Below, piece after piece: positions 1-8,378 of a stretch of 64,000 nt of DNA (positions are counted from its first letter, which is position 1; each line of letters begins with the position of its first letter). Origin of the DNA: Hyphomicrobium sp. 99 (GTDB taxonomy: Bacteria > Pseudomonadota > Alphaproteobacteria > Rhizobiales > Hyphomicrobiaceae). Position numbers and translations under genes: made by a program. Where the stretch lies: positions 1,116,001 through 1,180,000 of the forward strand of contig NZ_KQ031382.1 of NCBI RefSeq assembly GCF_000384335.2. The letters run 5' to 3'. The notes beneath the pieces were generated by a model that saw nothing but the letters and a program-made list of their open reading frames with translations, was not told the DNA's origin and ran no database searches.

Positions 1-1
1 A

Positions 2-427
2 GGCACTTATGACGCTGGCTACTTCTTCGCTGGCCTGAGCTACAGCCATAGCCACACGACTTTGCCGTCACAGATGGATGGTCTGGGTCTACATAGCTAT
101 CTGCCGGGCGATGTCACGACGATCACAGCGGGATTGCGGTTCTTCGATGAACGCCTGACGATCGGAGCCCGTAGCTATATTACCTCGAAGAGCCAGAAGG
201 GCGACGTCAACGTCGAACCAGGCGATCCGCTGTTTTACGATGGCTACACGACCTACGACCTCTTCTCCAACTACAAGGTCAACGACGATATCAATGTCGC
301 TTTGACGGTCACCAACCTGACCGACCTTCCCTACACGCCCGCGCTTAGCAGTCCGGGTACAGGCAGTGGTGTGATGGATACGGGACGCGGTCGCACGTTC
401 CTGCTGACGACACGGGCTCAGTTCTAG
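2..427 (+). CDS. TonB-dependent receptor, C-terminal part (cut by window edge)
   Basis: The reading frame is open from base 2 to the stop at 425-427, so only the last 141 residues are present. The sequence alternates short polar and hydrophobic stretches and ends in phenylalanine (RAQF), as expected of the last strands of an outer-membrane beta barrel. The segment with INVALTVTNLTDLPYTPA matches the usual penultimate region of TonB-dependent heme or siderophore receptors. The TonB-like gene that follows about 100 bases downstream supports the assignment. The substrate cannot be told from this fragment. Confidence 0.75.
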   Translation, partial: GTYDAGYFFAGLSYSHSHTTLPSQMDGLGLHSYLPGDVTTITAGLRFFDERLTIGARSYITSKSQKGDVNVEPGDPLFYDGYTTYDLFSNYKVNDDINVALTVTNLTDLPYTPALSSPGTGSGVMDTGRGRTFLLTTRAQF

Positions 428-528
428 TCGCTCCGCGGAAGCGAGACGTATCGAGAAAGTTCTGCATCGGCGGGCGTAGGTCCGCCGATGCGCTTCGAAG
501 AAGCGAGTTACCAGGGAGACGAGCGAAA

Positions 529-1617
529 TTGACGTTCCTTGAACGGCATGATCGTCGGCCGCGCGAAATGCGCTCGTCGGATTCTCAATCCCGCACGTTC
601 GAGTCTTGGCCTATCCAAGGCAACGTCGTCCCGTTTGCTTTCGATAGGGTCGCGAGCAGCGACTGGAGAACACCGCATAGAGAACGGGTCGAAGCGGCGA
701 AGGTGGCTCCGCCATCAAACCTCACGAAAGCGGAATCGCGAAAGCTGCTTGTCGCCACGATCGTCATTTCGGCGACCATTCACGCAGCTGCGATCGCATC
801 AGTGATGTCGGGCGACACCGGCGAACAATTCGGCATGCTCGATAGCAAGACCGATACGTTCAGCCTCGCGACGACCCAATCGGTCGTTCTTGAATCGATT
901 TCCACCCATGACGCGCAAACGGCGTCGGCTGCTGCTGCAGCGTCTCAGGCCGGAAGCGTCGAATCCGCGGAATCGGCGCCGCAGGACATGGCGGAGGTCA
1001 AGGAACCTCTTTCCGATGACCCGCCGCCGACACCGATCAAAGTCGCCGATGTGACGCCGACAGCGGTCGCGCCAACGGAAGACCCTCTGCAGGTGATTCG
1101 TGGTGGCGGCGAACCTGACACGGTGAGCGAGATCAAAGCTGCGGAGTTTTCAGAAACGCCCGTCGAAGAAATGCCGGAAGCGGTTGAGACGAAAGATGAC
1201 GCGCCCGCAAAGGCAAAGCAGGAAGAGAAGGTCGAAAAGGAACGCAAAGTTCAGCAGGAGGAATCGCATTATCAAACAGCGGGCGGCTCGGCATCGCGTT
1301 CAAGCGCCGAGCATGCGGTGGTCGATGGTCGGGCTTCTGCTAGCCGCGGAAATGCGTTGAGCTATGCGGCGGGCGTCCGGGCTCGTGTCGAACGCAATAA
1401 GCCGTCGGGCAACGGCCTCCGCGGAACGGTCCGCGTTTCATTCGGGATCACGACGACGGGCGAATTGAGTTATGTGAAGCTTTCCGAATCCTCCGGCAGC
1501 GCCAAGCTCGACCAGGTTGCGATGGATGCTGTCCGGCAAGCCGCACCATTTGACGAACCGCCGTCCGATCTGTCGCCGTCCCAGCTTGCCTATGTGATCC
1601 CGTTCTATTTCCGCTGA
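529..1617 (+). CDS. TonB family protein (energy transducer)
   Basis: 362 residues from a TTG start preceded by AGGGAGA. A single membrane anchor lies at about residues 72-94, followed by a long Ala/Pro/Glu-rich periplasmic spacer with a charged stretch at about 220-245, and a C-terminal TonB domain (about 280-362) including GTVRVSFGITTTGELSYV and a terminal YVIPFYFR. This is the standard layout of TonB, which passes proton-motive force to outer-membrane receptors. The N-terminal cytoplasmic part of about 70 residues is longer than usual, so a later start is possible. It follows the receptor gene directly and probably serves it. No ExbB or ExbD is seen here. Confidence 0.8.
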   Translation: MTFLERHDRRPREMRSSDSQSRTFESWPIQGNVVPFAFDRVASSDWRTPHRERVEAAKVAPPSNLTKAESRKLLVATIVISATIHAAAIASVMSGDTGEQFGMLDSKTDTFSLATTQSVVLESISTHDAQTASAAAAASQAGSVESAESAPQDMAEVKEPLSDDPPPTPIKVADVTPTAVAPTEDPLQVIRGGGEPDTVSEIKAAEFSETPVEEMPEAVETKDDAPAKAKQEEKVEKERKVQQEESHYQTAGGSASRSSAEHAVVDGRASASRGNALSYAAGVRARVERNKPSGNGLRGTVRVSFGITTTGELSYVKLSESSGSAKLDQVAMDAVRQAAPFDEPPSDLSPSQLAYVIPFYFR

Positions 1618-1714
1618 GGCCTTCGCGAAGCTGCACTTTAGGCAACAACGGCTCAACGCGGCTATCGCGCATTACATAAAATGCGGCCCGCCCTAAAAAC
1701 AAAACCGAAAACCA

Positions 1715-1746
1715 CGAGAGCACTCGAGTTCACACGAGTGCTCTCG
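1715..1746 (-). terminator. Hairpin with T-rich tail on the minus strand
   Basis: Perfect 12-bp inverted repeat CGAGAGCACTCG / CGAGTGCTCTCG with an 8-nt loop. Read on the minus strand it is followed by a T-rich stretch (1691-1714), so it fits a rho-independent terminator for the small gene to its right. It may also stop rightward transcription from the TonB-like gene. Confidence 0.7.
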
Positions 1747-1770
1747 GTAATGATCGTTGAAGCCCGATCG

Positions 1771-2166
1771 TTAAACGAGGGCTTCTTCCTTCACTTCCGT
1801 CTCTTCCTTTAGCGGCATAGCGAGTGGACGTTCGATCTGCGTGTCGCAAACGCGAGCCACGACGCCCGGTCCAAGAGCCTGAAGCGTTATCACTCTGCCA
1901 TTCCGAAATCGGATGGCGTCGCGGTGAAATGGTCCGTCCACCTGCGTGAACGTAGCACTTTCCCGGTCCGATACATCAGCATGTTCTTGGATGAACGACG
2001 AAATGCCGGAAAGCTGGAGCTCCATATCGCACGCCATGCAAACAGCGACCGACTGATCACCACGGGCTACAAAACCCACGGTTCCACTCGGGAACTTATT
2101 GCTGATGTACTCCTCGCCCCGTCGCGCCGGCCGGCTCTGAAACATTTCGAGAGAATAGTCGCACAT
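1771..2166 (-). CDS. Conserved hypothetical protein beginning MCDYSL
   Basis: 131 residues when started at the ATG giving MCDYSLEMFQSRPA, which has AGGTC just upstream; an in-frame ATG four codons earlier is less well placed. Small proteins opening with MCDYSL occur widely in alphaproteobacteria, but I know of no function. It has no signal peptide or membrane segment, a CMAC motif near residue 45 and a Glu-rich C-terminus (KEETEVKEEALV). The closely spaced cysteines could bind metal, which is only a guess. A terminator hairpin follows the stop. Confidence 0.65.
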   Translation of the reverse strand: MCDYSLEMFQSRPARRGEEYISNKFPSGTVGFVARGDQSVAVCMACDMELQLSGISSFIQEHADVSDRESATFTQVDGPFHRDAIRFRNGRVITLQALGPGVVARVCDTQIERPLAMPLKEETEVKEEALV

Positions 2167-2259
2167 GTCTGACCTCATCAGTTGGTGCCACTAATTCAAA
2201 GAACTTGGGAGCCGACTGCGAAGTTCCTGCGATACACCCTCAATGTTCAACGAAACGAT

Positions 2260-3156
2260 TCAAGGCAGGACTGACCATCGCTTGAACCAGTTCTCCGCCT
2301 GTATCCAGGCATCTTTGGCAGCTTCTGCATGGTAACTGGGACGGTAATCAGCATGGAAGCCATGCGGAGCGCCCGGATAAATTTTGAATTCTGCAGTTTT
2401 TCCCCCTGCTGCTAAGGCGGCCTTCATCATATCGACTTGCGCCGGGGGGATGCCCTGATCATCACCGCCGTAAAGACCGAGCACCGGCGCCTTCATGTCC
2501 GCAGCAAGCTCGATGGGGCTTTTCGGCCAAACCTCCTTTTGTGCTGCCGGATCGACAAGCGAGCCGTAGAACGCGACGCCCGCTTTAACATCGGCGTTGG
2601 CGGCGCAATAAACCCAAACAGCCCGGCCGCCGCGGCAAAAGCCTAAAATGCCGAGCTTCGATGCGTCACCGCCTTGGGCTTTGGCCCAGCGGACGGTTGC
2701 ATCGAGGTCGGCGACGAGCTGGGAATCTGGTTTTGAGTTGACGAGGGGCACCAGCTCCTTGATGTCGCTGATCTTCGTCAGGTCTCCAAGCTTGAAGTAA
2801 TAGTCCGGAGCAATCGCAAAAGCGCCAAGCTTTGCAAGCCGCCGCGTCACATCTTTGATGTACTCGTGAAGACCAAAGATCTCCATACAGACGAGAATGA
2901 TGGGCGGATTATGTGCACCCGCGGGCTTCGCGTAATAAGCCGGCATAGCGCCTTCCGGCGTCTCCACCTTCGCGGTGCCGGTGTCGAGACCGGCGGCGCT
3001 CGTTGTGATTGAATTTGCCCGCACCGGACCGGCTGCGAGCGTATAGCCGGCCGCGGCAGCCGCAGATGCCGTCATGAAGCGGCGTCTTGACAGGTATGCG
3101 CGCCGAATAAGCCCTATGAGGTCGGACGCGACGTGGTGATGAGCGGCCATATCCAA
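2260..3156 (-). CDS. Dienelactone hydrolase family protein, Tat-exported
   Basis: 298 residues. The N-terminal part carries a twin-arginine signal (SRRRFMTASAAAAAGY, about residues 23-38) with a likely cleavage after the ALA/VRA stretch, so the enzyme should act in the periplasm. The alpha/beta hydrolase core has the family nucleophile elbow GFCRGG (Cys near 173), the acid loop GGDDQG and the catalytic histidine in PHGFH. This Cys-Asp-His triad is typical of carboxymethylenebutenolidases. The true substrate is unknown, as many family members act on other esters or lactones. It is monocistronic as far as can be seen. Confidence 0.85.
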   Translation of the reverse strand: MDMAAHHHVASDLIGLIRRAYLSRRRFMTASAAAAAGYTLAAGPVRANSITTSAAGLDTGTAKVETPEGAMPAYYAKPAGAHNPPIILVCMEIFGLHEYIKDVTRRLAKLGAFAIAPDYYFKLGDLTKISDIKELVPLVNSKPDSQLVADLDATVRWAKAQGGDASKLGILGFCRGGRAVWVYCAANADVKAGVAFYGSLVDPAAQKEVWPKSPIELAADMKAPVLGLYGGDDQGIPPAQVDMMKAALAAGGKTAEFKIYPGAPHGFHADYRPSYHAEAAKDAWIQAENWFKRWSVLP

Positions 3157-3309
3157 ATCCCTTTCGACATCGACTAAATCCTACATCGATCTCAGCCGGT
3201 CGGCTTCTCACGATATATGGGCCGGGGAGGCGGCAGAATGACGACGCGAGCACACGGGCCGTCTCGCGATTATGCGCAGCCGTCATGCAATGCTTTTTCG
3301 GTCAATCGG

Positions 3310-4176
3310 TTAGGGGTTGATAACCACGGTCGACGTCCGGCCCGCAACGAGACGCAGGCCGTCCGGAACATCATCCAATGCGATGCGCACAGGAATGCGT
3401 TGAGCGAGGCGCACCCAGCTGAACGTTGGATTGACGTCGGCAAGCAGATTGCTGCCATTGCTTCTGTCGCGATCCTCGATGCCGCCGGCGATGCTCTCCA
3501 CGTGGCCTATGATCGCCCGATCTTCACCCATCATGTGAACCGTCGCTCGGTCGCCGACATGGATCAACGGCAACTTCGTTTCCTCGAAATATCCATCGAC
3601 GTGATACGAATCCTGATCGATGAGCGCCGCAACGCCCTTGCCTGAGGTCACATAGTTGCCCGGCTTCAAATCGAAGTTCGTGATCGGACCGTTGACCGAA
3701 GCGCGGACGTCGGACCGCTCAAGATTGAGCTTCGCAACATCGCGATCTGCCTCGGCCTGATGTAAATCCGCTTGGGCCTTGGCTTCCGTCGCTGTCACCT
3801 GCTCAACCTTCTGCTGGCTGACCGCGATGCTGCTCATCGTGCGGTAGCGCACGAGATCCTTCTGGGCAGCCTCAAGCGTAGCTTTCTGCCCCTCGACATT
3901 GGCCTCCGCCTGCCGGAGCGCCAGCAGGAAGCGATCGCGGTCGATGCGAAAGAGAACATCGCCTTTGTGAACGAGCTGATTGTCCCGCACGAGAACCTCG
4001 GTGACGAGACCGGAAACGTCCGGCGCAATCTCGATGATGTCTGCGCGCACGCGCCCATCGCGCGTCCAGGGCTCCACTTCGTAATGAACCCAGAGCCGCC
4101 AACCGACGGCGATCGCAAATCCGAGTGCAACAATGGTGACAGCAAAGCGGCCGAGTTTCGATAATAGGGAAATCAT
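3310..4176 (-). CDS. HlyD/AaeA-type periplasmic adaptor of an efflux pump
   Basis: 288 residues starting at the ATG whose A is shared with the stop of the DUF1656 gene (TGATG overlap); an upstream in-frame start would intrude into that gene. One N-terminal membrane segment (about 7-27) is followed by a split lipoyl/barrel-sandwich domain (VRADIIEIAPDVSGLV near 45-60 and DVRASVNGPI near 170), a coiled-coil hairpin between them and a beta-barrel C-terminus. It would link the FUSC inner-membrane component to an outer-membrane channel. This is the last gene of the FUSC-DUF1656-HlyD operon, which resembles the AaeXAB aromatic acid efflux module in another gene order. Confidence 0.88.
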   Translation of the reverse strand: MISLLSKLGRFAVTIVALGFAIAVGWRLWVHYEVEPWTRDGRVRADIIEIAPDVSGLVTEVLVRDNQLVHKGDVLFRIDRDRFLLALRQAEANVEGQKATLEAAQKDLVRYRTMSSIAVSQQKVEQVTATEAKAQADLHQAEADRDVAKLNLERSDVRASVNGPITNFDLKPGNYVTSGKGVAALIDQDSYHVDGYFEETKLPLIHVGDRATVHMMGEDRAIIGHVESIAGGIEDRDRSNGSNLLADVNPTFSWVRLAQRIPVRIALDDVPDGLRLVAGRTSTVVINP

Positions 4177-4382
4177 CAGTGAACCTTCGAGAAATACATG
4201 ACGCTTGCACCAAGCAGGCAAACAAAAACGCAGAGATTGAACAACGACTGGTGCCACACAAAACGATAGACGCCGAGATATCGCAGCCCGCGCGCGATCA
4301 CGGCCATCGCGAAAAAGGACATGACCGCGCAGACGAGGATCGACGGCACGAAGACGCCGAAGATGTTGAGTTCTGGATTCAT
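4176..4382 (-). CDS. DUF1656 small membrane protein (AaeX-like)
   Basis: 68 residues with two predicted membrane helices (about 10-30 and 45-63) and the DUF1656 opening MNPELNIFGVFVP. Its start overlaps the stop of the FUSC gene (ATGA) and its stop overlaps the start of the HlyD gene (TGATG), so the three are almost certainly translationally coupled. AaeX-like proteins accompany FUSC/HlyD efflux systems; their exact job is not established. Confidence 0.9.
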   Translation of the reverse strand: MNPELNIFGVFVPSILVCAVMSFFAMAVIARGLRYLGVYRFVWHQSLFNLCVFVCLLGASVMYFSKVH

Positions 4383-6412
4383 TCGGCTGCCTCGAGCATT
4401 TCGGGCGCAGGCGGGAGATATGGCGGCGACGGTTCTCCCGGGAAGAGGCTGCGCCTCAGGCCGACAAGCCCAAGCAACGCCTTGCGGCTCGACGAGCCAT
4501 CCTCGTCACGCACCGCGACGATGGCGCGATTGATCCTGTCGAGCACCGAAGTCGGCGCCTCTGCTGTAGAGCTTCCGTTGTAATGTTGCTTCAAAGCCAT
4601 GAGAACCGCATCGACGCGCCGCCTCGAATACGTCGAGAGACCCGGACGCGCGCGTCGAAGATCGATAATATTGAACCCCTGCCGCAGCTCTCCGATCGCT
4701 TCGGGGATCCTGTGACCGGCCGCTTTAGCGCGTGGAGCGAGGAGGATCAGGCGGTCGAGCATGACGCCTGTTAACCGCGCGTCCTGAGACGAATCTTCTG
4801 CTTTCGCTATCTCGGCAAGCGTTGCTCTGTTCGCGTTGGCAAGGCGGCGAATGCTCCACTCCGCGCCGACGGGGCGTAGCAAAGATGCCATGACAGCAGC
4901 AATACACACCCCAAACGTAGTCGCGATGCTCCCGTTGAGAAACGCGGCGGTGTCTACGCTGAAGTGCGCCTGGATACCAATCGTGGCGAGACCGTTGACG
5001 CCCAGAGAAAGGCCGATCAAGAGCGTCTCGGGCTTTGACAAGAGCAGACCGATAGTCAGGAGCGCAGGCGCAAACACCAGCATGAGCGTTTCGAAGTTGT
5101 GGACGTGCGGAAAAACGCCGAAGACATAAATTCCGGATAGAATGGAAGCAGCCACCGCCCACTTGGCGAAAGCCATGATGGAAGGCACTGGATTGTCCTG
5201 GGCTGCGAAAAGGCTTCCGGCGACGGCGGCCATCATCGCTGCCGTACCGCCTTCCGGCCACGCAAGTAGAATCCAGAAGGTGCAGCAGACGATAACCGTC
5301 GAAAAGCTGACCAGCGCGGACACGGCCGCCTGCCCGCGATCGGAATGGCGCGTGCGAATGGCTGTCCCCTCGATCTGATACGCGAAGTCATTCGGGCGAG
5401 GCGTCGCATTTCCCGCCATAGCGGTCATCACATGGAGACAATCGCCTCGGATTGCGGTGAGATCGCGCAGCCGCATGAGTAGGGTGAGCTCAAGCAGATC
5501 ATGCCACGTCCGATGGACACTGGGTGTGTCGATGCGTCGGTCGATATCTTTTCGCAAATTGTCGAACTGCTGCGCATCGCCTGGACGCTCCGGCGTCAGC
5601 CATCGATCGAGGCGTTCTACGAGTGCACGCACCGGGCCCGACGGACCACCCAGCGAAGCAAGCTCGCGTAGCCCGTCAGAAATCGACGATAGAATAGGAA
5701 GAAGCAGAAGCATTCGCGGCTGGATCTCCCGAACGAGCCGCGGCAGTTCCGGATGGCCACCGGCATCATAGGCGAGATGGCTTGCGAGGTTTTCAATCTC
5801 GCCCGTACCGGCGGCGAGACGCAGACGGTGCGCGTCGGCTTCCGGACCAGATTTTGCTTCGAGCGCGTCGCGCGCGCTGGCGTCAGAATTTTTTAGCCAC
5901 GCCTCAAGTCTTTGCGTTACCGCCTTAACGACGGGTCGCGGAAACACGATGCTCGAGACCACAGCGGCGCAGACGATGCCAAGGGTGATCTCCTCTGTTC
6001 GTGCCAGCGCAACGTCAAAAATCGTGTCCGGGACGTTGACCGTCGGAAATCCGATCAGAGCTGCGGTATAGCCCGCGAGCATGAACACGTAGCTTCTCGG
6101 ACTGCGGTCGAGCAGCGATATATAGAGACAGATCGACGTCCAGCCTGCCATGGCAAGCACGAGCAGAACGGGCGCGTTTGCAAGATTGGGAACCATGACG
6201 ACGGCGGCAACAGCGCCGATCAGCGTTCCGAACACGCGGAAGACAGCCTTCGATCGCGTCGCGCCCGACAACGGGTTGGAAGCAATATAAACCGTGGCTA
6301 ACGCCCAGTATGGGTTTGTCAGCGGTACCCAAAGACTGATTAACAGCGCCAGCGAAGCAGCCGTGAACGTCTTAAGGGAGAACAGCCATTGTTGTGTCGT
6401 GGGCAGGCCCAT
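4379..6412 (-). CDS. FUSC family (aromatic acid exporter-like) transporter
   Basis: 677 residues from the ATG at 6412, which has AGGAAG six bases upstream; the frame stays open further upstream but would run into the divergent regulator gene. Two blocks of membrane helices (about residues 15-165 and 345-500) separated by a soluble domain follow the FUSC/AaeB pattern. The predicted role is inner-membrane export of an organic acid or xenobiotic together with the HlyD and DUF1656 partners downstream. A divergent TetR regulator and a palindrome within the likely promoter suggest ligand-induced control. The substrate is not evident. Confidence 0.87.
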   Translation of the reverse strand: MGLPTTQQWLFSLKTFTAASLALLISLWVPLTNPYWALATVYIASNPLSGATRSKAVFRVFGTLIGAVAAVVMVPNLANAPVLLVLAMAGWTSICLYISLLDRSPRSYVFMLAGYTAALIGFPTVNVPDTIFDVALARTEEITLGIVCAAVVSSIVFPRPVVKAVTQRLEAWLKNSDASARDALEAKSGPEADAHRLRLAAGTGEIENLASHLAYDAGGHPELPRLVREIQPRMLLLLPILSSISDGLRELASLGGPSGPVRALVERLDRWLTPERPGDAQQFDNLRKDIDRRIDTPSVHRTWHDLLELTLLMRLRDLTAIRGDCLHVMTAMAGNATPRPNDFAYQIEGTAIRTRHSDRGQAAVSALVSFSTVIVCCTFWILLAWPEGGTAAMMAAVAGSLFAAQDNPVPSIMAFAKWAVAASILSGIYVFGVFPHVHNFETLMLVFAPALLTIGLLLSKPETLLIGLSLGVNGLATIGIQAHFSVDTAAFLNGSIATTFGVCIAAVMASLLRPVGAEWSIRRLANANRATLAEIAKAEDSSQDARLTGVMLDRLILLAPRAKAAGHRIPEAIGELRQGFNIIDLRRARPGLSTYSRRRVDAVLMALKQHYNGSSTAEAPTSVLDRINRAIVAVRDEDGSSSRKALLGLVGLRRSLFPGEPSPPYLPPAPEMLEAAE

Positions 6413-6479
6413 CGCGCTTCCTGAACTGAGGGGCAGGCCCGTGTTCGCAGTTAGAACTTGAATATTGCCCCTAGGCATC

Positions 6480-6508
6480 ATAAATGACTTGCCAGTCACT
6501 TTTGTCAA
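6480..6508 (-). promoter_or_regulatory. Likely promoter/operator of the FUSC efflux operon
   Basis: On the minus strand TTGACA (6508-6503) is followed after 17 bases by ATTTAT, a plausible sigma-70-type promoter pointing at the FUSC gene. The palindrome TGACTTGCCAGTCA (6485-6498, arms TGACT/AGTCA) lies inside the spacer, where a bound TetR repressor would block RNA polymerase. That the neighbouring TetR binds here is inference. Confidence 0.5.
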
Positions 6509-6610
6509 GATCATGCGGCAGTACGGACCGTCCCACAAACGCATGGGTCCTAGTCGCAAACGGAAGACCTCAACTGAGAACGCCCCGATCGGGTAGGAAA
6601 ATGAGGGCAT

Positions 6611-7267
6611 ATGCAAAAGACCGTTCAGGAGCCTCGTCAGGCAACGCGCCGTCGAGAAGTGGTTCGCCGCCGTGGCGCGAGTCCGGAGAAAACGGCTCAG
6701 ACGCGGCAAACGATCGTCGATGCGGCACTCGCGGAATTTCTCGAGAAAGGTTTCGCCGACGCCACCATAGAAAGCGTGTCGAAGCGCGCAGGCGTCGCAA
6801 AGGGACTGATCTACCGCTATTTCGAAGCCAAAGAAGCGCTGTTCTCCGCAGTGGTGCAGCAGGAGATCGTCCACGCTCACATTGATGTAGAAGAGTCGAA
6901 AAGAGGGCCCAGTGAGACCGTCGAAGCGTTCCTGCGGCGAACGCTCTTGGTGTCTATTCGAAACATCGACAAGAAGAGCCGCGCAGATATCGCCCGCGTC
7001 GTCATCGCAGAAGGTGCACGGTTCCCGGCTCTTGTCGAGATCTATCGCCGCGACGTGATCGATCCGCTTGCGCAGAAGGTCAAGCGTCTCGCGGTCTCGG
7101 CGAGAAAGTCAGGTGAGCTGGAGAGCGATTACCTCGCAAAAAATCCGCATTTTCTTCTGGCGCCGATTTGGGCGGGCATCGTGCTCAATAAATTTTTGGA
7201 CAAGGCCAATCCCGTCGATATCGGTGAGATGTTCGAAGCGCAACTCGACGTAATTTTTTCTCGCTAA
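6611..7267 (+). CDS. TetR family transcriptional regulator
   Basis: 218 residues. The N-terminal DNA-binding domain is clear: TIVDAALAEFLEKGF followed by the helix-turn-helix with AGVAKGLIYRYFEAKE (about residues 65-85), then an all-helical ligand domain. A basic leader of about 30 residues precedes the HTH. It is divergently transcribed from the FUSC-DUF1656-HlyD operon and probably represses it and itself from the 200-base shared region. The inducer is unknown. Confidence 0.88.
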   Translation: MQKTVQEPRQATRRREVVRRRGASPEKTAQTRQTIVDAALAEFLEKGFADATIESVSKRAGVAKGLIYRYFEAKEALFSAVVQQEIVHAHIDVEESKRGPSETVEAFLRRTLLVSIRNIDKKSRADIARVVIAEGARFPALVEIYRRDVIDPLAQKVKRLAVSARKSGELESDYLAKNPHFLLAPIWAGIVLNKFLDKANPVDIGEMFEAQLDVIFSR

Positions 7268-7337
7268 TTGTTGGTTGCGCGATCGCCCCGCCCAGACGAA
7301 AACCTAACTGCGTGAGCGCTAGGTTGGAGGCACTTTA

Positions 7338-8378
7338 TTGGAAATCGGAATCGATAGTTTTGCAGCGATCATGTCCGGCACGTCGGCCGACACCCTTTCG
7401 CCCGCCGGCCGGATAGCCAATCTGATCGAAGAAATCGAGACGGCCGACCGATGCGGCCTCGACGTATTCGGCATCGGTGAGCATCATCGGCCCGAATTTC
7501 TCGACTCCGCACCTGCCATCATTCTCGCAGCCGCCGCAGCACGAACCAAGTCGATCCGGTTGACGAGCGCAGTCACCGTTCTAAGCGCGGCCGACCCCGT
7601 GCGTGTTTTTCAAGAGTTCGCGACGCTCGATCTGATTTCAAAGGGCCGGGCCGAAATCGTTGTCGGCCGCGGTTCATTCGGCGAAGCCTATCCATTATTC
7701 GGACTGCGCTTCGAAGACTATGACGCGCTATTCGCCGAGAAACTTCAGCTGCTGCTCGAAATCCGCGCGAACGATAAAGTCCATTGGTCGGGAAAGTTTC
7801 GTCCCGAGCTTTCCGGTCAAGGCATTTATCCGCGCCCATACCAAGCCGAGCTTCCGATTTGGTTGGGTGTGGGCGGCACGAGGCAGTCATTCGCTCGTGC
7901 CGGCCTTCTGGGATTGCCTTTGATGGTCGCGATCATCGGAGGCGAGTTCCGGCGCTTTCGGCCCCTCGTCGATCTCTATCGCGAAGCGTGGCGCCGCGCC
8001 GGGCATCCACCGGAAAACCAAAGAGTGGGGGTTCATGCACTTGGTTTTGTCGCGAAAAGTTCGGCCGAAGCAAGGGACGCATTTTTCCCTGGATGGTCTG
8101 ACATGTTCACTGAGATTGGCCGCGAACGAGGATGGCCACCCGTCACGCGCGCTCAGTTTGAAGCCCAATGCGGTCCGGGTGGCGCGTTTCTAATTGGCGA
8201 TCCCGAAACGGTCGCTCGCAAATTGCACGAAGCGAGCGACGACCTGGGCGGTGTTTCGCGTTTCACATTTCAGATGAGCTCCGCGTCGACGGATCATCAG
8301 GCAATGCTGAAGTCGATAGAACTTTTGGGAACGCAAGTTGCGCCCATCGTGCGTGAAAGCGTCAGCGTTAATCCTTGA
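7338..8378 (+). CDS. LLM-class flavin-dependent oxidoreductase (luciferase-like)
   Basis: 346 residues from a TTG start with a perfectly placed GGAGG (7326-7330). The fold is that of bacterial-luciferase-like monooxygenases: DVFGIGEHHRPEF near residue 40, RIRLTSAVTVLS-type strand near 75, GRAEIVVGRGSFGEAY near 100-115 and the PIWLGVGGTRQSFARA segment near 175. Such enzymes use FMNH2 or F420 with O2; the substrate cannot be inferred. Its 3' end overlaps the convergent gene on the other strand by 11 bases. Confidence 0.85.
   Translation: MEIGIDSFAAIMSGTSADTLSPAGRIANLIEEIETADRCGLDVFGIGEHHRPEFLDSAPAIILAAAAARTKSIRLTSAVTVLSAADPVRVFQEFATLDLISKGRAEIVVGRGSFGEAYPLFGLRFEDYDALFAEKLQLLLEIRANDKVHWSGKFRPELSGQGIYPRPYQAELPIWLGVGGTRQSFARAGLLGLPLMVAIIGGEFRRFRPLVDLYREAWRRAGHPPENQRVGVHALGFVAKSSAEARDAFFPGWSDMFTEIGRERGWPPVTRAQFEAQCGPGGAFLIGDPETVARKLHEASDDLGGVSRFTFQMSSASTDHQAMLKSIELLGTQVAPIVRESVSVNP

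Noticed and set aside
6413..6880. N-terminal extension of the FUSC protein by 156 codons
   Set aside because: It would run across the promoter and into the TetR gene, and the internal ATG at 6412 has AGGAAG upstream.
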